This document shows, piece after piece, positions 33,636-42,519 of a DNA stretch of 64,000 bases. The notes under the pieces are model-generated. The model saw only the letters and a list, made by a program, of their open reading frames with translations, was not told the DNA's origin and searched no databases. The position numbers and the translations under genes are program-made. Source of the stretch: Turbatrix aceti (Eukaryota; Nematoda; Chromadorea; Rhabditida; Panagrolaimidae). The number at the start of each line of letters is the position of its first letter. Positions within the stretch are counted from its first letter, which is position 1. The stretch is from contig OZ017766.1 of NCBI GenBank assembly GCA_963969345.1, positions 6,324,001 to 6,388,000 on the forward strand, in the 5' to 3' direction.

Positions 33636-35733
33636 CTCACAAAAAAATATATCTAAATGTAAGTAGATATGTCTATAAAGAGTTATAGACATAACTATGA
33701 CTTCAGCACCTGATACACAAAACTATAAATCGGAGCACCGTATAGACAAAACTATAAATCAAACAAGCTTGGCAAAGCGTGTCAAACACGTTTTCATTGC
33801 TTTTGATTTTCAGGCTTCCCTTCCCGCTTCGCGGCATCCGCTGAGTATTACTTTTTGGCACGTTCAGGCATTCGTTTACTAACAAAATAAATAAATAAAT
33901 GACAAAACATAAAACAAAACAAAAAAATGAAAGCATCGTCGAAGTCTTCTTCATTTTTCTCTGTGAAGCATCGTGGACTTGGCTTTTGCTTGGATGATGC
34001 GGTAAATGGTTGTAGCTGGGACAGGATTGAAGTCATCTGAAAGTCTCGAGGCACCACTGAAAACAAATCAAACCCTGAAACTTTTCTGCCCCAAAATTTG
34101 ATGTCAACTGCCTTTCAACCGTTTTTTACCTTTTTTGCAATTGTGAAGCCAGATCTTGGCACCCCAGCTGTCGCAGCGCAATCCTACCTAACAAATTGCA
34201 GAACTCTCATGGCACAATCGCATGAAAAGGAAAGAAAATGGTTGAAACTTGGTTGGTATACAAAAAATAGTAAAAACACCCAAAAACTTGGAAAAATTCA
34301 AAAACCTACGTCGGTGGAAGAGCTCGGATAAAGTTGTCGATAGGTTGTACACGCTGGAGGGTGTCGCCGGATGAGTCTGAAACAAAAACAAAATAAATCA
34401 AGCCAAAAAAAACAACAATTGCAACTCGCCCGAAGAAAATAACATAGACAAAAAAAGAACAAAGTTCGGCTGAACAAGCCGAGCGCTGCGATGCAACATT
34501 CGTGTTGAGACTCCTCTCCTCAACAACGGAAAAGTCGCAGATCGCGCAAGTTGTGAAATTAATTGGACGAAATTTATATCTAAATTCGAAAACTTAGGTT
34601 TTTGATTTGATATTTAAAAGTATTTTATTGTGAAAAAATAGAATCGAGCATTGTCGTTCGAACTTCTCTATTCACGTTTTTCAAAATTTTCATTTTTGCC
34701 AAAATTGAAGGAGGTGTACTAGAAAATTCATTACTTGGTAACAAATAAAGTTATACATGCAGTTCAAAATGATTTCGAAGCACAACAAAATTCTCTATCT
34801 AGTAAAAATATGCACATGCTTCAAAATAATTTTCAAATGCCTGAAAAACTCAAACTTCTAAAACTTTTGCCTGAAAAATGAATTTTCGAAACTTTTTCGA
34901 AGTGTAATCCAAAAACTAAAATCAGAATCGGATTCTACAGTATCTTTTACATCTGGATTGATTGTTTCAGAATTTTATATTTTTTCCGTGCGCCAGTGCA
35001 AATTTTCTCCTGAACCTCCCTTTTTTTGTTGAGCAAACACCAAAATTTTTCAAAGTAGGGTTCGGTAAAAAAATCGGCATGGATCGCGTTCGAAATGCAT
35101 TTACGCGAAAAAGTAGGATCCGGGGCAGAAATGAACGCTGAAGCGAATGGCGTACTCCGTTTTTTAAATTGAGTTCTAAAATGTTCCGAAAACCTAATTT
35201 TTCTCAGAAATTTCATTTTTTTCGAAACTTCTAAGGTGATAAGGTATACTTTTTTATTTAAAATCAGTTAGAGAATTTTGTTTCGCTTCAGAATTGCTTT
35301 TGTTTGCCTTCACAGCTAATTTTGTTTATGCGCCGCGATTTTTCTACCATACCTCCTTCGATTTTGTTAATTTTGAACGAATTAAAAAAAAAGAATTATG
35401 TCAGCATAAAGAACACCCTTGAATCTGTCTGTAAACAAAATTTCATAAAAAAAAACTGAATTTTGGGCTGAGTTACAATTTTTTTAAATTTGATTTGAAA
35501 TCCTCATCGCGAAAGTTCATTGACTCGTGCGCAACATGCGAAAGCGTCGGCAGTCGAGACCTTCCCCCTGATTTTTCTTGAGATATTTGCGCTCGTTTAT
35601 ATACTTTTGTCTATAGCCGATTGAAAAAAATGAAGATGCATTGCTGGTTCTATACTTTTGTCTACTCCGAATTGTAGACACTGTGTATAAAAGTGTTTTA
35701 TAGATGTGACTATAAACGAAATTTTTTTGTGAG
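33636..35733. mobile_element. Non-autonomous DNA transposon inserted in UGT-2
   Basis: About 2.1 kb. It begins ctcacaaaaaaat and ends atttttttgtgag, a 13-bp terminal inverted repeat. Subterminal motifs tatagacaaaactata and tatagacaaaagtata recur near both ends, as in hAT-like elements, but the target duplication is hidden by the adjacent gap. No transposase ORF is visible. Internally, 33951-34376 (-) resembles part of the different element at 38687-41730, including two exon-like pieces. Confidence 0.7.
33951..34376 (-). other. Spliced gene-like segment inside the UGT-2 element
   Basis: Minus strand: TTTCAG acceptor, exon 34376-34310 (THPATPSSVYNLSTTLSELFHR), GTAGGT donor, 273-bp intron, CTTTCAG acceptor, exon 34036-33951 (DDFNPVPATTIYRIIQ, then a short tail) with stop. 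The phase is preserved across the join. No start exon was identified and no domain is recognised. Diverged matching pieces occur at 39056-39720 in another element. Could be a captured host gene fragment or a transposon accessory gene. Confidence 0.4.
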
Positions 35734-36303
35734 CTGGCCCATGATCGACTCAAACTGTTTATCACCCATGGAGGCTACAACAGTCTGATGGAAGTTATCT
35801 ACGCTGCCAAACCAGTCATTACACTTCCCATGTTCGGAGATCAGTGGACTAACGCATACGTAGCGCAGCGGAATGGCTTCGGGAGAGTGTTTGACAAACG
35901 TCTTCTGGTAGAATCTCCGGACGAGTTCCGTGATCTACTGAAAACTACGTTAGAAAACGAACAAAGCTTACACAACCAAGCACTTCGGATTCGAAATCTC
36001 ATTCAAACAAAGCCGATGGGCGCTACTGAACGGCTTTTGGCATACACAAAATTTGTGGGGGAAAACAGGGAATTTCCTGAACTCCACGTAGAAGGCAGGA
36101 AATTGTCTACGATTGTTTATTACAATTTGGACATCATTGCCTTTTTGTTGGCCGGAGTGACTCTTCTTTTGTTATCTCTAATTGTGACTGTTGTATTTAT
36201 CATTAGAAGGTTTGTTTTGCCATTGCTGGGAATCGGTGCAAAGGAGAAGGAAGCTTAAATAAATATAATGTTATTTCAACTTGATAAACATCATCTGATT
36301 AAA

Positions 36304-36570
36304 TCAATTAATTTTTGATTTTTTGAAACACTTAACACCGCCCAAAATAAAGTCTGACAGTCGAACTGCCCAGTTGTCGTCTTTGGTCGTCGCGAGCGAT
36401 TTGGAAAACTTTTGCTTGCGGCGACGGGCGCATGCGTACCAGTCTTTGAGCTTGATGCACTTCCGGATGAATTCGGATGGAACTTTGTCGCTCAAACGCA
36501 CCTCTCGGATAGCACGTTCAAGGCGACGTTGTCCCCGTTGGAGGGTTTCGACGTCAGAGTCGGTAAGCGC
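36304..36570 (-). pseudogene. Orphan minus-strand coding fragment, copy 1
   Basis: Open for about 88 codons on the minus strand, with codon-like composition: DSDVETLQRGQRRLERAIRE, RLSDKVPSEFIRKCIKLKDW, RRRKQKFSKS, DNWAVRLSDFILGG, then stop. It is basic and helix-rich. No start codon begins it, a stop lies just upstream at 36571-36573, and no further exons are seen. It lies 46 bp behind the UGT-2 stop, tail to tail, and is repeated unchanged at 42089-42355 behind UGT-3. Probably the 3' fragment of an unknown gene carried along with the duplication. Function unknown. Confidence 0.45.
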
Positions 36571-36807
36571 CTAGGTTCTTTATGTGTCCAAGTTTCCACT
36601 ATACAGTTACGTGCGCTCGTTGAGAGCCTTGGTTGACACCTGCTCTACTGCTCTGTTTGATTTTCAGCTGAATTTCTTACCAGGTGTTTTTACCAATATC
36701 AACAACAAACACAATTTTTTTCGGTCGCTTGACATCATGTGACCAATTATTAATACTCATACTGAAAGAAAGCAAATCATGTTTTTGTCCCATTTGACTC
36801 TTTAGAA

Positions 36808-36963
36808 ATGGAACACCCCGAAGAAATTTCCTCAGATATTTTTTGTTTGTATACTTATGTTGTTGCATTCGAAACAGGCATTTTTATTATTATGTTTAGC
36901 CTAGGAGCATTGTACTCTGTGTTTAAGGTTTGTTATTGTTTGGTGCAGCATTTATTAATTTAA
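36808..36963 (+). CDS. Small single-helix membrane peptide (ORF1, copy A)
   Basis: 51 residues, no intron: MEHPEEISSDIFCLYTYVVA then a hydrophobic helix (FIIMFSLGALYSVF) and a Cys-containing end (VCYCLVQHLLI). It stops 28 bp before the start of ORF2. The second copy at 45485 keeps the helix and carboxyl end exactly but differs at the amino terminus. No family recognised. Conservation in both copies and the fixed spacing to ORF2 suggest it may be a real small gene or the first part of a bicistronic unit, but coding has not been shown. Confidence 0.45.
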   Translation: MEHPEEISSDIFCLYTYVVAFETGIFIIMFSLGALYSVFKVCYCLVQHLLI

Positions 36964-36991
36964 AAATTTAAAGAACCGATCAAAAAAAGAC

Positions 36992-37915
36992 ATGCAACTT
37001 TCGAGCAGGTTATTCGTCTGCATAATTATTTATTTAAGTATTTTGTCCACCGCATTCAACCTTTTACTATTGTACACGAAATTAACTTTGGAACTCAAAG
37101 CTCTAGAAAGTATGCTAATTTTAGATTGCAATGATATCAGTTGCTCGGATTCAACAATTTTGGAACAATTGATTCAAGATCCTGAAAATCCTTTCTATTT
37201 TGTAACGTCTACAATTGAGCTTATGAAACATGGAGACGCGTTGAACAGGTTAACAAAAAATTTTTTCTGGTTTGGAATTTTTACTTTATCATTAAATCAA
37301 TTTTTTATTTTTTACCTACCAAAAATTAACTCAAAAGTTTTCAACAGTAAGTTTGTGTACGTCATCTACTTTATCTTAGCAGTTATTATAATTGTTCTAA
37401 CAACACTCATGGGATTTTACAGTGTTTGCCTATTTCTTAAATGGGACTTTTTAAGACTACAATTAAATCCACTAGTGAACACGATTCGTAAAATGTGTAA
37501 TTATTTCTTTCCGACAATCGATGGCGAAAAATCACGGTCGTACATTCTTTTACAAATCACAGCATTTTTTTATGCGTTAATTGCGTTGGAACTACGTTTC
37601 AACTTAACTTGGCGGTTTAAAAATGGAAAAGAGTTTTTCAAACCTATAACACGACTGTCCGGCACTAAATTGCAACGCAAATGTGCCTGGTGTTTAGTTA
37701 TCTATTGTTCCATTTTATTGGTAGCCGAATATGTTGTGCCAATAGGTAAATATGTTTGCGCAACTTTTTACGATCAAAACGATCCTGTTTGCATAGGCAA
37801 TGAGCTTGATCGTATTTTTATCTTGTCTCATGTTTATAACTCCAATTCATTGTCATTCTTGATTGCTTTGTTGAATGGAAATACCCGAAGAACGTTTGTA
37901 ATGATTTTGAAATAA
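36992..37915 (+). CDS. Intronless multi-helix membrane protein (ORF2, copy A)
   Basis: 307 residues, single exon, AT-rich, unlike most genes here, which are split. Helices at about 7-30 (LFVCIIIYLSILSTAFNLLL), 92-110, 120-152, 181-200, 230-262 and 283-298. The end SNSLSFLIALLNGNTRRTF recalls the helix 7/8 region of serpentine receptors (N-S..., then L-N-x-x-x-R-R-x-F). A region at residues 32-90 between helices 1 and 2 (with DCND.., C pairs) would be extracellular if the topology is receptor-like. AATAAA overlaps the stop (tttgaaataaataaat). Best guess is a nematode-specific chemoreceptor-like protein; family not identified. Confidence 0.65.
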   Translation: MQLSSRLFVCIIIYLSILSTAFNLLLLYTKLTLELKALESMLILDCNDISCSDSTILEQLIQDPENPFYFVTSTIELMKHGDALNRLTKNFFWFGIFTLSLNQFFIFYLPKINSKVFNSKFVYVIYFILAVIIIVLTTLMGFYSVCLFLKWDFLRLQLNPLVNTIRKMCNYFFPTIDGEKSRSYILLQITAFFYALIALELRFNLTWRFKNGKEFFKPITRLSGTKLQRKCAWCLVIYCSILLVAEYVVPIGKYVCATFYDQNDPVCIGNELDRIFILSHVYNSNSLSFLIALLNGNTRRTFVMILK

Positions 37916-37969
37916 ATAAATAACTAGCAAAAGGGGGGAGGAGGAAAAAATTTGGTTTGTTTTTGTCTC

Positions 37970-38065
37970 ATGTCAATCATTGATTTTATTTTCCTCGCGC
38001 TTTTCTACAATGGAATCGCGTTCAATCGAATTGGATTCGCCCCGTCATCGTCAGAAGTCGAAGAA
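37970..38065 (+). pseudogene. Possible small secreted peptide (ORF3, copy A), truncated
   Basis: ATG at 37970 opens MSIIDFIFLALFYNGIAFNR and continues to SSSEVEE. There the sequence jumps into the middle of a UGT exon (junction 38065/38066). The complete counterpart at 46673-46774 ends two codons later. The hydrophobic start resembles a signal peptide. Only weak evidence for coding. Confidence 0.3.
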
Positions 38066-39055
38066 TCCAAAAACATTATGGTCCAACATTTCCTAAAATG
38101 ATCGATATCTTGTATAATGTTTCGCTGGTATTTGTATTGGCGGACGAGTTTCTCGCTTTTCCCCGACCTGTATTGCACAATGTCATCTACATCGGCGGCG
38201 GAGGCATCGACAACGCTAATACCGAACTCGAAGAGCCGTATGTATCCGAGATGCAAAAAGGCAAGAAAGGTGTCGTCTTCTTCTCCATGGACTCCGTCAT
38301 GAAAACAAAGTTTATGCCGCTGACGATGAGGAAAAATCTTATCGCTGCGTTTTCTCAGTTTCCGGATTATCACTTTATCGTCAAGGTAGACGAAGACGAT
38401 CCGGACATCACACATTTAGCAGAGAACATTCAAAACATCAAACTCGTACATTGGGCCCCACAACCGGGAATCCTGGCCCATGATCGACTCAAACTATTCA
38501 TCACTCATGGAGGCTACAACAGTCTGATGGAAGTTATCTACGCTGCCAAACCAGTCATTACACTTCCCATGTTCGGAGATCAGTGGACTAACGCTTACGT
38601 AGCGCAGCGGAATGGTTTCGGGAGAGTTTTCGACAAACGTCTTCTGGTAGAATCTCCGAATGAGTTCCGTGATCTACTGAAAACTACACTGAAAAAAAAA
38701 TGTCACGTTTTCGCAAGAAAAATCATACGAAATCGCAAGAGCGCGATGGCGTAGAAAATCGCAAACTATTCTTGCAAAAAATTGACCGAAATCGCAAGAA
38801 AAATCTTGCGTTTTTGGACGCAAGAAAGAGCTCGAATTTTGCTTGGCAAAGCGTCCCCAATATTTTCCCTGCGGGTGCCTCGGGTTTTTTTTACCTAAAA
38901 ATCGACCTTCCCCCTCCCCTTGCTACGGCATATACATTATCATATATTTATTACAATCAATACTGTCATAAAAAATATCAAATGCATAAATCAATGGATA
39001 CCGACAATTCGGGTTGCTGTGTCACCATTTGTTCTGCTGTGAAGTCGTCAATCTT

Positions 39056-39720
39056 TTATGAAGGAGTCTGTTGCGGTTGATGTTGCCGCGGTACCATTTC
39101 GTTTGCACCAGGAAACAATGGTGGTGGATAGTGGCGTCTGATCGCAGTCGATTGTGCCTAAAAACTTCAAACAGTTAGCTCAGTTCACAAGTCTTCCAAA
39201 AAAACTTACGTCTGGTACAAAATCGGGCTCGTCTGCAGGTTTCTTGAGGTAATCTGAAAGCCTTCATGCCTTACTGAACAAAAATCAAACCCTAAAACTT
39301 ATGTCTTCCCCAAAATTGCTTGCCAACTGCCTTTCAGCCTTTTTTTTACTCCTTTTGCGATTGTGAAGCCAGTTTCGGCATCCCGTTTATCGCAGCGCAA
39401 TTCTACCTAGCAAATAGTAAAAACTCATTGCACAATCGGAAAAAGGGTAAAAAATTAGGGTAAAACTTGGTTGGTTTAAAAAAAGTCAGGAAGATGCCCA
39501 AAAATGTTTGAAAAGCTCAAAAACATACGTTGGTAGCAGTATCACAGTTGAATGGAGTTACAGCTTGCTTTGTTGTTGTTATCTGCCATTTGGATGGGGG
39601 AGAGGTGTCTTGTTCTCGTCGCCTGTGTCGTTTAGAAGTAGGGGTGTGATATGTCCTTCTACTCTAACAGGTTGTGTCCACAGGTACATCATTTCGCTCG
39701 GAGGGTGTCGCCGGAGGAAT
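39056..39720 (-). other. Spliced gene-like segment inside the TA element
   Basis: Minus strand: CTTTCAG acceptor, 44-bp exon 39253-39210 (YLKKPADEPDFVPD), GTAAGT donor, TTTTTAG acceptor, exon 39157-39056 (AQSTAIRRHYPPPLFPGANE, then MVPRQHQPQQTPS) with stop. The two exons join in frame. Upstream, 39720 begins an acceptor-bounded stretch related to the first exon in the UGT-2 element (CCGGCGACACCCTCC shared). The shared region covers introns too. No start and no domain recognised. Confidence 0.4.
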
Positions 39721-40004
39721 CTGAAACAAAAGCAAAACAATTCACGCTAATAGACAACAATTACAACAAATCCGACAAAAAATTACACGAACAAAAAAAA
39801 ACGCAAAGTCTGCGACAAAGATTAGATCGCTGCAAAAGCGATCGCAATATTCGCGTTGAGACTCCTCGAAATTGAAAAAGTCGCACAACTCTGTGTCTCC
39901 CCCTTTTGAACGAGAGCGCTGGTCGAATTAATTGCAAAAAAAAAATTTGGGCCGAATTGCAATTTGTTTTACTTTTTTTGTGTTTGATTTGTAAATGTGA
40001 TTAT

Positions 40005-41420
40005 ATTTCAAGCATTTTGGTGCGTTTTTTGAAAAAATCGGACAATTTTTGATCAAAATCGAGTAGGGTTCGGAAGAAAAAATCCACAGATCTTCAAATT
40101 ATTGATAGAAAGCTGAAAATTTCAGTACAGACTAAAAACAAAATTTTCGTTCGAATGGCCAACTCAGTTTTTTGATATCGATTCGATAAATGTTCGAAAA
40201 TACGTTTTTTTTCGGAAATTTGAAAAATTCGGAACGTTTTAGAACTTTGATCAAAAAATGAATATTCCTAATCGAAAGCGCCGAGTCTTTTTTATCTAGA
40301 ACCAAATTTTCAGAATTTTACCATATCTCATGGGCATACGGTAACGATTCTCCCGAACCCTACTTGTTTAAGCGCCTGAGGCTATGAGGTAGAGCACTGC
40401 ACAACAAAGTGAGATAGAGCATCTTGTTAGAAATTTTTCGGCCTACAAAATGATGTTACTTTCGAATTTTTGTCTATTTTTTCGGCTTCACCAGATTAAT
40501 TCGCGCAACATACACTCATTTTTGGTATCAATTTTACGAAAATTGAAATCAAAAAAGTGGGGTATGGGGGAAAAATAGCCAACGTGCGAGTTTTGGGGTG
40601 TTATAGCATGAATTTCGACCCAAGACGTAAAAAACCCTGTAGAATTCAAAAATTTAATTATTTTGTTCCTAAATGTTCGAAAAAGTTCCGAAAACTGCTT
40701 TTTTTTCGGAAATTTGAAATTTTAGGAACTTTTCGATCCAAATTGAATAAAATGGATTTCACCGTTGAACTGAGAATTCATTTATACCCTGGTACTGAAA
40801 TTTTCAGGAATATTGCTTTCCAACTGAGCCTATGGCGATTTTTCCCCCATACCCTACTTTTTTGATTTCAATTTTCGTAAAATTGATACCAAAAATGAGT
40901 GTATGTTGCGCGAATTAATCTGGTGAAGCCGAAAAAATAGATAAGAATTCGAAAGTAACATCATTTTGTAGGCCGAAAAATTTCTAACAAGATGTTCTAT
41001 CTCACTTTGTTCTGCAGTGCTCTACCTCATAGCCTCAGGCGCTTAAACAAGTAGGGTTCGGGAGAATCGTTACCGTATGCCCATGAGATACGGTAAAAAT
41101 CTGAAAATTTGGTTGTAGATAAAAAAGACTCCGCGCTTTCGATTAGGTATATTCATTTTTTGATCAAAGTTCTAAAAAGTTCCGAATTTTTCTAATTTCC
41201 GAAAAAAACCGTTTTTTCAAACATTTATCAACATGCAATCAAAAAACTGAGTATGCCATTTGAAAGCAAATTTTGTTTTTAGTCTACGCTGAAATTTTCA
41301 GCTTTCTATCTATATTTTGAACATCCGTGGATTTTTTCTTCCGAACCCTACTCGATTTTGATCAAAAATTGTTCCACAATTCTGTAACACCCATCAAAAT
41401 GCTTCAAATATTATCCTAAT
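40005..41420. repeat. Inner inverted repeat of the TA element
   Basis: Two arms of roughly 700 bp: for example cgagtagggttcggaaga near 40061 and tcttccgaaccctactcg near 41337, and gcgcaacatacactcatttt near 40503 against its reverse near 40895. The spacer is around 40690-40740. No ORF of note. Confidence 0.75.
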
Positions 41421-42088
41421 TACAATTCTAACTTGAAAAAGTAAAAATTTCTAAATTTGGCCCAAAATTCCTTTTTTTGCCACTAATTCGACCAGCGTGC
41501 TCGGGCAACGAGAAAATCTCTCGTCATGAGTGCGGCACGTGCTGAACGCAAAAAAAAGCCAGTGAGGGACCATGGAAAGCAGGATAGTCCAGACAGCATG
41601 CGCCAAACCGGTCTAAAACGCATGATTTTTCTTGCGATTATAAGCAAGGATGTGATTCTTGCGTTTTCGTGCGATTTTTTCTTGCAAAAACGTGACAAAA
41701 TTTTTCTTACGCATGATTTTTTTCTCAGTGTACGTTAGAAAACGAACAAAGCTTACACAACCAAGCACTTCGGATTCGAAATCTCATTCAAACAAAGCCG
41801 ATGGGCGCTACTGAACGGCTTTTGGCATACACAAAATTTGTGGGGGAAAACAGGGAATTTCCTGAACTCCACGTAGAAGGCAGGAAATTGTCTACGATTG
41901 TTTATTACAATTTGGACATCATTGCCTTTTTGTTGGCCGGAGTGACTCTTCTTTTGTTATCTCTAATTGTGACTGTTGTATTTATCATTAGAAGGTTTGT
42001 TTTGCCATTGCTGGGAATCGGTGCAAAGGAGAAGGAAGCTTAAATAAATATAATGTTATTTCAACTTGATAAACATCATCTGATTAAA

Positions 42089-42355
42089 TCAATTAATTTT
42101 TGATTTTTTGAAACACTTAACACCGCCCAAAATAAAGTCTGACAGTCGAACTGCCCAGTTGTCGTCTTTGGTCGTCGCGAGCGATTTGGAAAACTTTTGC
42201 TTGCGGCGACGGGCGCATGCGTACCAGTCTTTGAGCTTGATGCACTTCCGGATGAATTCGGATGGAACTTTGTCGCTCAAACGCACCTCTCGGATAGCAC
42301 GTTCAAGGCGACGTTGTCCCCGTTGGAGGGTTTCGACGTCAGAGTCGGTAAGCGC
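42089..42355 (-). pseudogene. Orphan minus-strand coding fragment, copy 2
   Basis: Same sequence as the fragment at 36304-36570 (SDKVPSEFIRKCIKLKDW, stop at the same place), behind UGT-3. No differences are seen in the translated part. It shows that the duplicated unit extended beyond the UGT. Confidence 0.45.
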
Positions 42356-42519
42356 CTAGGTTCTTTATGTGTCCAAGTTTCCACTATACAGTTACGTGCG
42401 CTCGTTGAGAGCCTTGGTTGACACCTGCTCTACTGCTCTGTTTGATTTTCAGCTGGATTTCTTACCAGGTGTTTTTACCAATATCAATAACAAACACAAT
42501 TTTTTCGGTCGCATGACAT

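Larger units (their letters stand above)
32217..36258 (+). pseudogene. UGT-2: UDP-glucuronosyltransferase split by a transposon inside exon 3
   Basis: Exons 32217-32381, 32432-32648 and 32697 onward match the UGT layout: signal peptide (LLVLFCTLLCSST), SPTISKSHMLSNGRIADTLA, then a normal exon 3 to APQPGI at 33435. There a 200-base assembly gap and a foreign element (33636-35733) break it. The gene resumes at 35734 with LAHDRLKLFITHGGYNSL and runs to a stop at 36258, ending in a membrane helix and KEKEA. The two halves fit together with no loss of UGT sequence, so the gene was intact before insertion. The exon 2/3 intron is 48 nt and open in frame. Unless the element is spliced out, no functional enzyme can be made. 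Confidence 0.8.
38687..41730. mobile_element. TA-flanked DNA transposon (Tc1/mariner-like ends), non-autonomous
   Basis: 3044 bp between two TA dinucleotides (38685-38686 and 41731-41732). Ends read cactgaaaaaaaaatg and, in reverse, cactgagaaaaaaatc. TA duplication and CACTG-type ends fit the IS630/Tc1/mariner group. Subterminal sequence contains repeated tcttgcgatttt/cgcaagaaaaatc motifs on both sides. An inner inverted repeat (about 40005-41420, arms near 700 bp, centre about 40715) makes most of the right half a hairpin. No transposase is visible. Empty-site sequence is preserved in UGT-2 (aaaactacgttagaaaac). Confidence 0.78.
38066..42043 (+). pseudogene. UGT-3: 5'-truncated UGT split by a TA-flanked transposon
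   Basis: It starts abruptly at the equivalent of UGT-2 position about 33027 (ccaaaaacattatggtcc), with no amino-terminal half. It continues through WAPQPGILAHDRLKLFITHG and GGYNSLMEVIYAAKP to 38686. Then a 3-kb element intervenes, and the gene resumes at 41731 (cgttagaaaacgaacaaag) and ends at 42043 with the same helix and KEKEA tail as UGT-2. The sequence is nearly identical to UGT-2 on both sides, so it arose by tandem duplication with a breakpoint inside the gene and could never have made a complete enzyme. Confidence 0.8.

Noticed and set aside
36925..37010. Splicing of ORF1 to ORF2 across a short intron (donor aaggtttgt, acceptor gagcag)
   Set aside because: The phases do not match: every GT donor tried in ORF1 gives the wrong frame for ORF2, so two separate ORFs are the better reading.
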